NCBI GenBank assembly: GCA_028455995.1
Contig: JABELC010000005.1
Span: 3,553,714 to 3,617,713, forward strand
DNA length: 64,000 nucleotides
Direction of reading: 5' to 3'
Source: Scleromitrula shiraiana
Lineage: Eukaryota; Ascomycota; Leotiomycetes; Helotiales; Sclerotiniaceae
The notes under the pieces are model-generated. The model was not told where the DNA came from. It searched no databases and was given only the letters and a program-made list of their open reading frames with translations. How positions within the stretch are numbered: the stretch's first letter is position 1; every line of letters starts with the position of its first letter. The translations under genes were made by a program, and so were the position numbers. Of this stretch, positions 12,667 through 25,096 are shown one piece after another.

Positions 12667-13082
12667 ATACATGAGGAGATTGCTTTTGTGAATGGCGTTT
12701 GGTTGGATACCCTGCCTATTGTTGCATTGTATGATATTTGGGAGAACAAACAGAACTCGATACAAAATGGGAGGACAATTTTAGAGTGAGGCTGGGAAGT
12801 TTGAGTGAAAAGTAAATTTGTGCTTTCAAATATGAGACCGTGTAGAGTGAGGTTATTCGGGGCGGCTATCAGATAGCTTCAGTTGTAATATATGGTAAGG
12901 CAACGATTGGGAGGAGAACAAAGGCATATGAGATGATATGAGGAGGGTCTTTTGCTCGAAGTTGAAAGGGGATCAAGTCGCGAAATAAATCTTTAAGGTA
13001 TTCATATATCCATAATTGTGATCAATCAAAAATCCTCTATTCGAGTACATAGGACAAATCTAGAACCTGCCTCGAATTACTT

Positions 13083-13173
13083 ATCTGAAGCATTCATCTG
13101 AAGCATTCATCTGAAGCATTCATCTGAAGCATTCATCTGAAGCATTCACCTGAAGCATTCACCTGAAGCACTC
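13083..13173 (+). repeat. 13-bp minisatellite, about seven copies
   Basis: Tandem units close to ATCTGAAGCATTC run head to tail; the last copies change ATC to ACC and end with a CTGAAGCACTC variant. It lies in the SEC11-E2 intergenic region (12667-13687), which otherwise holds only simple AACC and AATC runs just before the E2 start. Confidence 0.9.
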
Positions 13174-13687
13174 CTCTTTCATTCATTTCTAAGGTTGTTG
13201 TTACCTATCAGCCTTGCGATTTCTATTGTATTGGTTCAGCCACCTTCAAGTTGGTTCGATAAACAAGGGTCAATTAACACCGATTAGAATTAATCATTAG
13301 ATCTTTGTATTTTGATCGTCACGTTCCATTATCTTCTTTTACATAAATTCAAACAATCTCTCCAGAACTTTAGAATTAATTCTTCTACTTAAGAAATAGA
13401 TATTTCCAATATTCCCATCAAGTAATAATAAATCTATATTCACTTCAACTTCTCAATACCTTCTTGTTTTCTTTTGATTACGAATAGAAACTACGAGTAC
13501 TTCTGCGCAGATACCAACTTTGACTATTTATTCCCCTCATCTACCCCACCACATTAAACAACCCATCCATCATCTTGAACTTCATCTCTGCTACCAACCA
13601 ACCAACCAACCAACCACATCAACGTACCTCGAATATCATAGCCATAGCTACAAATCAATCAATCAATCAATCAATCAATAAACAAAC

Positions 13688-14380
13688 ATGGCAGCTCGTC
13701 GCATTTCAAAGGTTAGAAAAAATAACATTCTGATTCCTTCGATTCACAAACTAACAACTGAAATTATAGGAGTTATTGGAGATTGAAACCAACCCAATTG
13801 TGGGTATTAAAACCTCTCTGTTGAAAGAAGATGATTTGCATAGGTGGAAGGTGGAGATGGAAGGTCCTGCAGGTACACCATATGCTGTATGCTTTCTTTC
13901 TTTCTTTCTTTTATATCAGATCAAATGGAATGATTTCGAATATCCTCATTAAATCCCCACACAAACACCTACCTACTCACCCACTCACCAACCACCTATC
14001 CAACCCCATAACATGTCCCCAACTCGAACACCTCCAACTAACAACGTTCCTTCTCTCAGGGCGGCAAATTCGAACTCTCAGTCTCCCTCCCCATAGACTA
14101 CCCCTTCAAGCCCCCCGTCGTAAACTTCGTAACCCGCATCTACCACCCCAACGTAACCTACGACGAAAAAGGATCCATCTGCGTGGACGTGCTCAAACAA
14201 GACAACTGGAAGCCCTCGCACAAGGTAGCTTCGATTTTGGGCGCGATTAGGAATTTGTTGATTGTGCCGAACCCGGATGATCCGCTGGAGAGTAGTATCG
14301 CGGAGAAGTATAAGAATGATAGGGCGGCTTTTGAGACGGAGGCGAGCGCGTGTATGAAGAAGTATGCGAGTGGGGAGTAG
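13688..14380 (+). CDS. E2 ubiquitin-conjugating enzyme (class I, UBC fold only)
   Basis: Three exons: 13688-13711, 13770-13886 and 14060-14380, 153 aa. The first encodes just eight residues (MAARRISK). E2 enzymes carry activated ubiquitin as a thioester and pass it to a target or an E3. The HPN motif (RIYHPNV) is present, as is the active cysteine C88 in GSICVDVLK, followed by the canonical WKPSHKVASILGAIRNLL helix region and the PNPDDPL loop. Downstream residues AEKYKNDRAAFETEA form the usual C-terminal helices. It is a minimal UBC domain without long extensions. The sequence differs from Ubc4/5 at the N-terminus and is closer to less-studied E2s, so I give no gene symbol. The first donor is GTTAGA, which is weak, but the acceptor and frame are clear. 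Confidence 0.92.
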
Positions 14381-17300
14381 GGGGGAAGGATGTTGGGGGG
14401 GTGGATGGGTGTCATTTTATCTTGTGTTCTTGTCACTTCCTGCAGTGATGGCGAAAGAAAGAAACACTGAAGATATCAAGATGAACATCAAGACATAAGC
14501 ACGGCCAGACAGCCAGACAGGCAGCTACACACATATGACTCAAACGATTGGAGAAATCAACGAAATGGAATAAATGGCGTTATGGGTACGGATGGGAGCA
14601 ATGAAGCAAGCAAGCAAGCAAGCAAGGAAGCATAGAAGTAGTTTTTGCATTTACTTTTCAGCGATCTTTCTTTCCTTTTCACGTCATTCACATACATACA
14701 TGCAGACAGTCATAGTAGTTTCTACGAGTTTATATGAATAGATGAATAAATGAGGGGAGCAGATATAGCATGCACACATAGCATTGGGAATACTCGGAAT
14801 GAAAATTAAGAATCCCCTCTCTTGCTGTATGGCTGTATAATAAACCAATGGATATCAATCAACCTGTGACAAATTCCATGAATCATATCAAAACTCGTTC
14901 CTATCCTTGGTGTGCCGAAATCTGGATATAATTCACATCACCTAATATAGCTTCCGCTCCCGTTCCCACTCTACTGGTTTGGTTTGGTTTGGTTTGGCTT
15001 GGTTTGGTTTGGTTTGGTCTGATCTGATCTGATCTGATCTGATCTGACGGGCTTAGTGGCCCCCGCCGCTACTCATAACACTTGCGCTATATAATACACC
15101 AACCACCAACCACCAACTATATCTGTGGACGGGCTGACATGACTGGATAGAATAGAACTACATTTCGGTGATTTGATGGATATGATTTGATGGATATGAT
15201 ACTGTGAACGGAAATAAAAGAATAATCTTGTAATGAAAAAGACCAAAAATAAAAGAAAAAGAAAAATAAAAAAAAGGGCAAATAAAGGTAAATAGATAAT
15301 ACGGCTGGGTTATTATTTACTTATTTACTTGCTTATTTATTTACTGTATTGGATGGAATAAAAGTACATTTTTACCGGTACATACTATTTGATACTTCGC
15401 ATACATACATACATACATACGAGTTTATTAATGTAGATGCTTAAAGCTAGAGCTAGATGCTTAGAGCTAGATGCTTAGAGCTAGATGCTAAGGTGTTCAT
15501 TTGTTCAATTTAGTTTTATGCATCCATACATACATACAAGCATGATGTATGTATAGTATTATTATAGTATTAATATCGGGTCAGGTCCCCTGACACGCCG
15601 CCTCTTCTTTATGATCTTTTATTTTAATAATATTGTTAGATCACATGTTAGATCACATGTTTTAAATCACATGTTTTAAATCACATGTTTTAAAAAGCTT
15701 GTTCAAAAGCTTAAATTTAACCAATCAACTACTTTAAAATCTCGATTTTAACCAATCATTTATTTTAAAAAAGTGCCAAGATTCTTCCAAGGCGCTAATA
15801 AAATCACCCTTGTATCATACCAAAAAAAAAAATGAGTAGACTCGTATAAAACCTCTCTTTTTGTAAACAAAAAGAAGAGGCATATGGAGATTTCTTTACG
15901 AGTACAGAGAAATTATAATTAATTCATGATTCATAAACGGACGATCTCTTCCTCTTTATTTCTTTCTTTTTTTCTTTCTTTCTTTATTTCTATCCTTCTT
16001 TCTTTCTTTTTTTTTTCTTCAAACGATCTTTTTCTTCAAACGATCTTTTTCTTCAAACGATTTTCTTCTTCTCCCGCTCTTCTTCGATGAGTTTCGAGAA
16101 ATCAGAAATCAGAAATCCAATCATCTATTTCTTATCTTGCAATAAAATATCAATGATGTGATGAACCTGGGGGTCTAACTTCATTCATAGCTGGATAGCT
16201 GGACATGGACAGATTCTTTGCTTTGACCCGTTAATAATATTAATATTAATAATAACTTAAATTGAAAAAAAAAAAAATATACTAAATTCATTTATGAAAC
16301 ATCTGAAACTTTTGCTGGGATTCTTTTGATTCTTTCTTTTTGCTTCTTTTGCTTCTTTTTGAGCCCCTTCTTACGTTTTAGCCCCTTCTTGTTTTTTAGC
16401 CCCTTCTTACTCTTACATTTTTTTTTTGGTATGAATTATTATGGATAATTACAACTAGTAGGATTTATTTCTTGTTTTAAATGTTTATGTTTTATATTTA
16501 TATTTATTATATTCATATTCATTTATATTCATTCATTAATTCCAAAAATTTACTCTTTCATTTCTTAATTAGATGATTTCTTATATATATTATAATAATA
16601 CATAAATTCAATACCGTGACTTATCATCACATCATATAGAAAAAGATACATGTGCCAAGACTAGCACTATAGATTTATATATTACTATTAAATAGAACTA
16701 CATCTACATCAGGTATTTTATTCCGTAGTTCTAATAAATACATTCGATACGTGTATATTAATTTATATGTACTATACAGAAGTATTCTGAACGGGTATTA
16801 CATTGTATTGTATTGTACATTTAAATATTCATATTCTCATGCATTTCTTCATCATACTTTTATATTCACTTTTATATTCATATTCATATACATATGCATA
16901 TTAGAACTACTCGAGTATACTGTACTGTATTGTATTATACTGATTTACTAATCTTGTCCTTACATACGAAACCAAATTCGAAACTAAATTCGATACTTAT
17001 TAATAAATATCAAACCTTTATATGTAAACATCTTATTATTTACTTGTTACATATTACTTATTATTTACTTACTTATTACTTATTATTTACTTACTTATTA
17101 TTTACTTATTTACTTATTTACTTATTGACTTATTAACTTACCTATAATTTTATTAATTTCTTCATATTAAAATCGATGGTGGTTGATCTACTACGAACTA
17201 CAATTACAACGACTCAAGAATTCTATTCGAATCATTCATTGAGCTTCATTCATTCATTCATTTGATTCATTCATTCAATTCATTCATTCATTCATTCACA

Positions 17301-17976
17301 CATACATACATACATACATTCAATTCATCCCTTCCTTCCTACACTTTTTATACCTTTTCATTCATTCATACTTCCCTTCCTTTCCATTTCCAATTTATAT
17401 TTATATATCTGTCCGGTACAAAATTCAATTTAAATTCGCATTACCCCCCCAAATTTACTTATATTTGAAACATTAGAAACATTAGAAACACAATTTGAAT
17501 GAGAATTATTAATATCCGAACTTTCAGGATATTTCAGGATACTGCGATACGATAATTTTTGGGTACTTTCCCTACTTTACTTTCCCTCGCTATCACTAAT
17601 TACTAAACCTTCGAATATTGATTGGATATACTCCGAACACTCGAACTCTCGAACTGTTGAACTCTCGAACACTCGAACTCTCGAACTCTCAAACTCTCGA
17701 ATGACTCGATACCGTACCTGGATACTTTGGTCTAATGCTCTTTCGATCAAGTTGTTACCCGTGGATATACCATTTGATACTACCTACCTGGAGGTTTTGT
17801 ACCATCTACGGACAATAAATAAATAACCTTGGAATTGTACAACTACTACCTACTAAAACATTCACACTCATTTTCGTCGATATTGAATAGAAAAAGGGAA
17901 GAAGAAGAAGAAGAGAAAAAAAAAAAAAAAAAAAAAAAAGGGATAAACTCCTCAAACCGATTGAACGATTTACTTA
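14381..17976. other. Long intergenic region rich in simple repeats
   Basis: About 3.6 kb between the E2 and TBC genes with no coding signal. It contains GGTTT then TGATC pentamer runs (about 14977-15048), CATA runs (about 15405-15420), a 14-bp repeat close to ATGCTTAGAGCTAG (about 15435-15490), the transposon-like element at 15573-15883, three AGCCCCTTCTT-containing units (about 16361-16412), AT-rich sequence to about 17160, ATTC/CATA runs (17230-17320), and repeated CTCGAA-type octamers (about 17637-17705). A long poly-A run sits at about 17917-17939. The last part is probably promoter and 5' leader of the TBC gene. Confidence 0.7.
15573..15883 (+). mobile_element. Short non-autonomous transposon-like element, copy 1 (about 311 bp)
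   Basis: This segment is repeated, inverted, at both ends of 53103-56844. It has perfect 11-bp inverted ends GCCTCTTCTTT (15600-15610 and 15871-15881), with a 27-bp tail outside the left one that belongs to the element because it is kept in copy 2. The tail contains the hairpin GTCAGG-TCC-CCTGAC (15580-15594); the right end contains a 9-bp-stem palindrome around CTTTTTGT-AA-ACAAAAAG (15856-15875). Inside are three or four 12-14-bp units with an ATCACATGTTTTA core. There is no ORF. It looks like a MITE or similar, but the tail outside the inverted repeat is atypical and no target duplication longer than AT is certain. Confidence 0.8.
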
Positions 17977-18174
17977 ATGTTGAAGGAAAATAAAATACAA
18001 GGTTTCGCCAAATACAATCCGGGTCTTACTGACCTGGAGGGAGAGAGAGGTGGATTGGTTGTGTATACAATTTGTGTATCGGAGGAAGGTTCAACAAGAA
18101 AAGGAAAAGTCTTAGATGGGATTTCCTCCATATTCGTAAAAGTCAAGTCAAGTCAAGTTAACAGTTATCTATGA
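17977..18174 (+). CDS. Upstream ORF (65 aa) overlapping the TBC gene start by ATGA
   Basis: ATG at 17977 opens a 65-codon frame whose TGA (18172-18174) overlaps the main ATG (18171-18173) in the tetranucleotide ATGA. The peptide has no recognised domain. If the transcript starts upstream of 17977, the layout would suit regulation by termination and reinitiation. If transcription starts downstream, it is irrelevant. A 23-A run lies just upstream at about 17917-17939. Confidence 0.45.
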   Translation: MLKENKIQGFAKYNPGLTDLEGERGGLVVYTICVSEEGSTRKGKVLDGISSIFVKVKSSQVNSYL

Positions 18175-20885
18175 AGATGAACATGGCAAATGGGTACAAT
18201 GGCGTTGAAACGTCGTCCTCCCCAATTTCCAATAATCTCGATAATAGGAGTCCGAATATGCAGATGCAGATGCAGGTACAACATCAAAGAACGATGAAAC
18301 TCAACATATATCCAACGAGACCCAGAACAACACCAAAGGTTGCCGAATTAGATGTTAATTCTAGACCACCTCCATTTCCATATCCTCCTCGATCTCCTCG
18401 ATCTCCTCGATCACCAACTCCTTCTACTCGAAATAATTATCCGCCGGTTCAAAATCCACTTGCATACCATCCATATCAACAATACCAACAACAAAGGCCC
18501 TCGACCTCACATAATCCCAGTTCCAACGAACCTTACCGATCCTTTACTGCTCCGCCACCTCAGCAGAACCTCCGTAGAAGACCTTCAGAAGCCTCACGAC
18601 TTCGACAACTTAGTGGCAACGTACGATCGCATTCTTCCAATGGCAGACGTACACCAGAGGTACCGGCAAGAGTTGATAATTTTTCCAGACCAAGACAAGG
18701 AAGTTTGCACAGAAGAAATGAATCACCAAGCCCTTTAATACAAGGGTCAACATTTCCGGAGCCACAGAACCAGGGACGATCAGCAAATAATGGGGTTGGT
18801 TATAGTACAAGGGATCGAGGTCTTTCAACATCTTCTTCACAATCTGGACAGCAATATCCAGCCCACCAGTTACGACCTTCTGCGTCTATTCCCGATTATC
18901 ATACATCAGATTTGACAAATGCAAGGCAGCGGAATCTAAATCATCCTTCTTTTAGACCCAGAACGGCAGTGAGCAGACCGGATAGTAATAATTCTTCATT
19001 ATCTCGACGCGATCCCACTCTTCCACCAACTGGTTTTGATGACGAGGAAATTAGGACAAGTTTTAGATCTGCTTTGACTACAAGTTCGAGTTATTTTGGG
19101 ACAAGTGGGACGGAGAGGAGTAGTGTTTTGACCAAGAGTAGCTCTAGGACTTCCTTCTTTGGTAAAGACGAGGGAATGACCGTGGATGATGCGATTGGAA
19201 TGTATGAAGGTGGATTCGTAGATTCTGGAGTTGAAGACAACGATTTAGATGAGAAATTATTAGAGGCTGGGGGAGAAGTAATACCAAGGAGATTATATAT
19301 GGGCAAGGACTACGACGAAAAACCTCGACCTTTTACACCCAATTCAGAAAGTAGACGTTCTAAGATGGAGGAAGCGATGGGTGGTTCTCTTATGCCTGAT
19401 TCCTCCCTTGAACATCCAATGGGATATTCAATCAGGACTTCTGCAGATATGTTTGAGGCGAAAGGGGAGGATATACAAAGTCCTGCGGCTACTGTCAGTC
19501 TTTCGCCAGGGGATTTGTCGGAATCTAAAGAATTCGAGGCTCAGATAAGCCAGGATAATTTCGAACCAACAGAAATTGAACCTCCTCGTCTACCTCCAAC
19601 CCAACCGGCATTAGATACATCGAGAGATAGATATGGATTTCGAAGGAAGACACAATACATATCTTTGGAAGAATATGAAGCTTGGCATGGACCATACGAG
19701 GAATACGTTGAGCGAAGGCGGAAAAAATGGGTTCTCTTGATGAAAGATTACAGTTTAATCACTGATAACCCTACACGATTCCCACCTAAAACAAACAAGG
19801 TCAAACGTTTCGTACGAAAAGGTATACCACCCGACTGGCGCGGTGAAGCTTGGTTTTACTATGCCGGTGGTCCTGCGATGGTTTCAAAACACTATGGGGT
19901 TTATGATTCACTACTTAAACAGGCAGCAGCTGGGGCAGTTAGCCAGACTGATGATGAAATTATTGAGCGGGATCTCAATCGTACGTTTCCTGATAATATC
20001 AGGTTTAAACCGGATCCACCACCTGCGGACGAGACGCGTAATAGTCAACGAAGTTTTAAGGATCCCGAAACACCGATGTTGAAATCGTTAAGGAGAGTTT
20101 TACAGGCGTTTTCTATTTATAACCCCAAGATAGGGTATTGTCAATCGTTGAATTTTCTGGCTGGTCTACTACTTCTATTCATGGATGAGGAGAAATCCTT
20201 CTGGATGTTAAACATCATCACCCGGGTTTACCTCCCCGGCACGCACGAAGTCAACCTCGAAGGCGCAAATGTAGACCTAGGAGTCCTAATGACAAGTATT
20301 AAGGAATCCATGCCGGCTATCTGGGCCAAAATCGGAGGAGAACTAGATGGGACGGCAGGGGACGGAAGACTCTCGATGCGTCTCCCGCCCATCACCCTCT
20401 GCACTACCGCGTGGTTCATGTCCTGTTTTATCGGCACTCTGCCTATCGAAACGACACTGCGAGTATGGGATTCCTTTTTCTTCGAAGGTTCAAAAACACT
20501 CTTCCGTATCGCGCTTGCGATTTTTAAAGTCGGCGAGGCGGAAATCAAAGCAGTGAGTGACCCGATGGAGATTTTCCAGGTTGTTCAAACGATCCCCAGG
20601 AAACTTGTGGATGCGAGCGCGTTGCTGGATGCGTGTTTTAGGAGGAGGAATGGGTTTGGACATCTTAGTCAGGAGACGATTGAGGAGAGGAGAGCGTTGA
20701 GGCGGAAGGGGTATGCGGAGGAGAGGAGGGTGGCGAATGGAGAGGTTGGGCATGAGGGTGGGGCGGGGATGGGCGGGAGGAAGGGGACGTTTTTTGGGGG
20801 TAGGAGACTTCATAGGGAGAGAGAAAGGGAGAGGGAGAGGGAGAGGGAGAGGGGGAGGGGGAGGGGGAGACCTAGTGAGGCGTAA
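18171..20885 (+). CDS. TBC-domain Rab GTPase-activating protein
   Basis: Single-exon frame of 904 aa. The first 530 residues are Ser/Pro/Arg/Gln-rich and probably disordered, with many basic SR-like stretches. A TBC domain spans about residues 543-790: the entry motif [11 protein letters not shown]; the arginine-finger region [11 protein letters not shown] (about 599-609); the glutamine-finger region [15 protein letters not shown] (about 653); then [13 protein letters not shown] and [11 protein letters not shown] near the end. Such proteins supply Arg and Gln fingers to Rab GTPases and so switch off vesicle-traffic Rabs. Which Rab cannot be read from the sequence. The C-terminus is a run of Arg-Glu dipeptides from a GAGAGG microsatellite, followed by Arg-Gly repeats. 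Three ATGs lie within the first five codons, and a uORF overlaps the first one. Confidence 0.93.
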   Translation: MKMNMANGYNGVETSSSPISNNLDNRSPNMQMQMQVQHQRTMKLNIYPTRPRTTPKVAELDVNSRPPPFPYPPRSPRSPRSPTPSTRNNYPPVQNPLAYHPYQQYQQQRPSTSHNPSSNEPYRSFTAPPPQQNLRRRPSEASRLRQLSGNVRSHSSNGRRTPEVPARVDNFSRPRQGSLHRRNESPSPLIQGSTFPEPQNQGRSANNGVGYSTRDRGLSTSSSQSGQQYPAHQLRPSASIPDYHTSDLTNARQRNLNHPSFRPRTAVSRPDSNNSSLSRRDPTLPPTGFDDEEIRTSFRSALTTSSSYFGTSGTERSSVLTKSSSRTSFFGKDEGMTVDDAIGMYEGGFVDSGVEDNDLDEKLLEAGGEVIPRRLYMGKDYDEKPRPFTPNSESRRSKMEEAMGGSLMPDSSLEHPMGYSIRTSADMFEAKGEDIQSPAATVSLSPGDLSESKEFEAQISQDNFEPTEIEPPRLPPTQPALDTSRDRYGFRRKTQYISLEEYEAWHGPYEEYVERRRKKWVLLMKDYSLITDNPTRFPPKTNKVKRFVRKGIPPDWRGEAWFYYAGGPAMVSKHYGVYDSLLKQAAAGAVSQTDDEIIERDLNRTFPDNIRFKPDPPPADETRNSQRSFKDPETPMLKSLRRVLQAFSIYNPKIGYCQSLNFLAGLLLLFMDEEKSFWMLNIITRVYLPGTHEVNLEGANVDLGVLMTSIKESMPAIWAKIGGELDGTAGDGRLSMRLPPITLCTTAWFMSCFIGTLPIETTLRVWDSFFFEGSKTLFRIALAIFKVGEAEIKAVSDPMEIFQVVQTIPRKLVDASALLDACFRRRNGFGHLSQETIEERRALRRKGYAEERRVANGEVGHEGGAGMGGRKGTFFGGRRLHRERERERERERERGRGRGRPSEA

Positions 20886-22153
20886 AGTAAAATTGAATGG
20901 GGTATGGGATGGATGGATGGATGGATGGATGGATGGATGGATGGATGGAAATAAATACAGGAGTTGTCATTGTCATTGGGATTGGTGTTGGTGTTGGATG
21001 GATGGATGGATCAATGGCAGGCATGGGATTACTACTATCTGGTTATTTGATTGCAATGATAGCGTGCATAAATAATTTTGTTTCGTTTTATTTTATTTTA
21101 TTTTGTTTCTATGGTGTTATATTTTATTTTATTCTATTATATCCTATTCTACTATTCTATTCTATTCCATTTTGTTCCATTTTGTGTTGTTTTGTTTCCC
21201 CCGAGATATCTATCCCTTTCTTTGCGTATTTTTTTTTTTTTAATTTTTCTTTATTTTTTTACTTTTTGTCATGATCTTCAGCGTGGAGTACGATAGATAA
21301 ATAGTAGATTGGGTGTGGTGTGATCGTTGGGTGTGGTGTGATGGTGATGGTGATGGTGATGGTGGAGGTGATGGTGATGGTGGAGGTGATGGTGATGGTG
21401 GAGGTGGAAAAGGGCGTTTTCTTTCTTTCTTTCTTCTCTTTTGTTGGGTTTTGTAAATAAACGAACGGTATAGGGTTGGGTTGGGTTGGGTGGGTGAAAT
21501 AGAGAGGGATTGGTAGATGGGTAGATACAGGTAGATTAGATTAGATTAGAATGGGAATGAGAATAACTATGTGTGTGTGTGAGAGAGAGAGAGAGAGAGT
21601 GAGAGAGAGAGAAATGCATTTATTTTGATTTTGATTCTGATTTTAATGTGTATTTGTGTATTTTCGTGTATATTTTCATATATACATACTGTGATCTTCA
21701 GATTGAGTTCAGATCTTTATATTGATTGTATCGGAGATTTATTTATATGCATGTTTTAGCTGGAAGTTCTTCATTTGCTAAAAATAATAAAATCCGATTC
21801 GAAATGATGGCCCTAAATAAATGGTTATTGTTACTATGAGAGTTATTATTACTATGACAGTTACTATGACAGTTATTATGACAGTTACTGTGACAACACC
21901 CCGGAATCCCTAAGATTATTTACATGTTAATAATAAATTCGCGAATTCTCAAAATGGAAATTTAAAGAATCCCCTTTCGCCATCAACATTTAAAAACACA
22001 AAATACATACAAAACACCAAATACATACAAAATATTAGAACTTACTACTCAAGAACCTCTCACATCTTTCACCTTGAGAGTTCAAAAAATCAACATATCA
22101 TATACGGATACGCATACGCATACGCATACGAAGGAAGAGAGAAAAAAAGAAAG
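20886..22153. other. Intergenic region of simple repeats
   Basis: It starts with (GGAT)n at about 20907-20948, immediately after the TBC stop. Then come TTTTA/TTCTA pentamers (21080-21180), GGTGAT/GGTGGAG repeats (21320-21405), (GA)n (about 21580-21612), and repeated TTACTATGACAG units (21835-21895). No gene recognised. The last part is the kinesin promoter. Confidence 0.75.
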
Positions 22154-25096
22154 ATGGATCTTCCTCCTCTTTCTTCATCTTCATTCAATAATAATAAATC
22201 ATCCCTCTTTGAAGTATATTTACGATTACGACCACCTCCAATATCAATCCAACCTCTATACCCCAATGTACCTACCCCAGAACGTTTCCTTACAGTTGAA
22301 GAACCAGAACAATTACCATTGGAAGATCTGGATGACGATGACGATGAAGATGTTGATGCATATGTATCGCCGCCGACCCACATTACGTTGAACCCACCGA
22401 ACGATAATAGACGCAGAGCGGTGGAGAAATTCGCATTTACTAGAGTCTTTGAGGAAGATAGTTCACAATTGGATTTATTTCATGGAACCGGTGTTATACC
22501 TTTGGTTGAAGGTGTTTTGGGTGGAAATGGTGGTGAGGGTAGAGATGGATTGCTTGCTACCTTGGGAGTTACAGGGTCTGGAAAGGTATTTGATTTTATT
22601 TGAACGAAAGAAAGATAATTGAAATGATTGGGGAAATAATATAATGCTAATACAATTTCGCAGAGTCATACTATACTCGGTTCTAGAAGTCAAAGAGGTC
22701 TTACTCAACTTGCTCTCGATTTACTCTTTCGTTCAATTGATCACAATATCCTCGATGTTAATACAAATACCTCACTTCATGCAACAATCGCAGCATCTGA
22801 TCCATCAGAAGCACAAATTTTATCTACGCAGATGTTCTTAGATACATATTATTTCGATCCAACATCATCTCGAGGAAGCTCAAGAGCCCAAACACCATTG
22901 GTTGTAGGAATGCCCTCTGTCCCCTTTCATCATACAACTACCAAACTATATCCAACTTTACCCCCGCTCCAGGTTCAAGGAAGTCCTAAATCTATCAGGA
23001 TAGTGGTCCACCAGGATAAGGATAATGATAATGATAATAATGGAATCCAAAGGCCAGCGCCATCGGGAGAATCGACAGTATCGATGACTTCCTTCATTCC
23101 TTCTTTCATGCAAGCTACTGCTACCGCGGCTAGAAAATACATTAGTACTAAAACTCCTCAAAAGGGCGATTCATACCAACCGACTCCGAGACGAACTCTC
23201 CCACAACGTCCACCATTTATGCCTACTTCCCCGGATATTACTGGTATTTCTGTCGATGCGGATCCAAATGCCGAATATGCGATTCTTATTTCGATGTATG
23301 AAGTTTATAATGATAGGATATTCGATCTTTTGACACCGGCTTCCGCGAATAAATCAACAAAGGACTTTAGGAGGAGGCCATTGCTATTCAAACCTACGGA
23401 ACAATCACCGGATCGAAAAGTGGTAGCTGGATTAAGAAAGGTTATTTGTGGGAATATGAAAGATGCACTAATGGTATTGGAAGCAGGACTTCATGAAAGA
23501 CGCGTCGCGGGTACGGGATCTAATAGCGTATCATCGAGATCTCATGGGTTCTTTTCAGTCGAGGTAAAGAAGAGAAGAAAGTCGAGATATCCCGGTCCTT
23601 GGGGTGGAAGTGCTCTTACCATTGTGGATTTGGCGGGTAGTGAGAGAGCTAGAGATGCAAAAACTCAGGGTGCTACTTTGGCTGAGGCGGGGAAGATTAA
23701 TGAAAGTTTGATGTATCTTGGTCAATGTCTTCAAATGCAATCGGATTTGGGAAATAATACAAAGGTATGTTTGTTATTTTACCAAGTAAACAGTTCAACG
23801 TCTGACGTTAAATAGCCAAATCTTGTCCCCTTCCGTCAATGCAAACTTACCGAACTCCTCTTCTCGAATTCTTTTCCCTCCGCAAACCAAACAGCTCAAC
23901 AATATCATCGAAATCCCCAAAAAGCAATTATGATCGTAACAGCAGATCCCCTCGGAGACTTCAACGCCACATCACAAATCTTACGATATTCTGCCCTTGC
24001 GCGAGAAATAACAGTCCCGAGAGTCCCATCCATAACAGCTACCATTCTCCGTTCTTCCCAACAATCACACTCCTCCACAAATACAAATCCCAATAACTAT
24101 CCCATCTCATCCCCATTATCACCCTATTTCTCCCGCGCCGGCCTACCCCACACACCCACCGAAACTGAACGCGAAACAATGGAAATGGCCGCCCTAGAAA
24201 TCGCGCGCATGTCAGAAGAAATCGACGGCTTGCGTGGGGAATTAGAAAATGAAATCGAAAGAAGAGAGAGAGCGGAAGCACATACGCAGAGTCTGGAGGA
24301 GAAAATGATGGAACTGGAGATGGAGATTAGAGAGGAATGTTTTGGGGAGATGGAGAGGAGAATTAGGGAGGAGGGGAGACGGTGGATGGTTAGGCTTGAG
24401 GAGGTGGGGGAGAGAGAGGAGGAGTGGAGGGATAGGAAGGTGGAGGTTTTGGTTAGGGGATTGGGTGTTAGTGGAGGGATTGGCGGGGATGAGAGTGAAG
24501 ATGAGGATGAGGATAAGGAGAATAAATTTCAGCATGTGGAGCATTTGGAGGTGGAAAATGAGAGGTTGAAGAGGGAAGTTGAGGCATTGAAGAGGGAGTT
24601 GATGGGGAGGAGTCCTACTAAGGGGGCGGGTTTATCAAATGGCGGGAGCTTGAGGAAAAATAGGGGGGTGTTGAGGGAGAGTAGGTTGCATGTTAGTTCG
24701 AGTAATGTAGGAGTTAATGTTTTGGGAGGGGAGGGGTTTGAAGATGACGATGAGGAGCTAGGTGATAGTATGGCGAGATTGGGGCTGGGCGGTGATGATG
24801 TTCTTGGGATGGGAATCAGAAATGTGAGTATGAGGGCTGCATCGAGTGGTAATGTGAATGGTAATGTGGTTAGAGTGGAGAAAGCGAGGAGTAGAAATGC
24901 GGCGAAGGGAAATGGGAACGGAAATGTTAATGTTAATAGGAGTGGCGGTGGTAATAGAAGCGGAGGTGGTGCGACTGCCAGTAATAAGAGTGCTGGGAAT
25001 AGAGATGGAGCTATAAATGGGAATGGAAGTCCGGTGAAGAGAGTTAGGAAGTTGACGGCTAGGAAGTGGGATTTGCTTGGGGATGAGGATTTGTAA
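22154..25096 (+). CDS. Kinesin motor protein, possibly kinesin-6 type
   Basis: Three exons: 22154-22585, 22664-23764 and 23816-25096, 937 aa. The first intron splits the P-loop, joining GVTGSGK (138-144) to SHT. The motor domain covers about residues 15-570, with switch I NSVSSRSH (about 431) and switch II VDLAGSERA (about 464), ending at LRYSALAREI. A long non-conserved insertion between the P-loop and the ISMYEVYNDRIFDLL strand, and an extended N-terminus, recall kinesin-6 motors (cytokinesis/spindle midzone), but this subclass is inferred. A Glu/Arg-rich coiled coil follows at about 630-775, then an Asn/Gly-rich basic tail. Such motors hydrolyse ATP to move along microtubules. The second intron has donor GTATGT and acceptor TAG, and leads into FRQCKLTELL. 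Confidence 0.92.

Noticed and set aside
13083..13173. CRISPR-like repeat array
   Set aside because: Units are 13 bp and directly adjacent with no spacers, in a eukaryotic genome.
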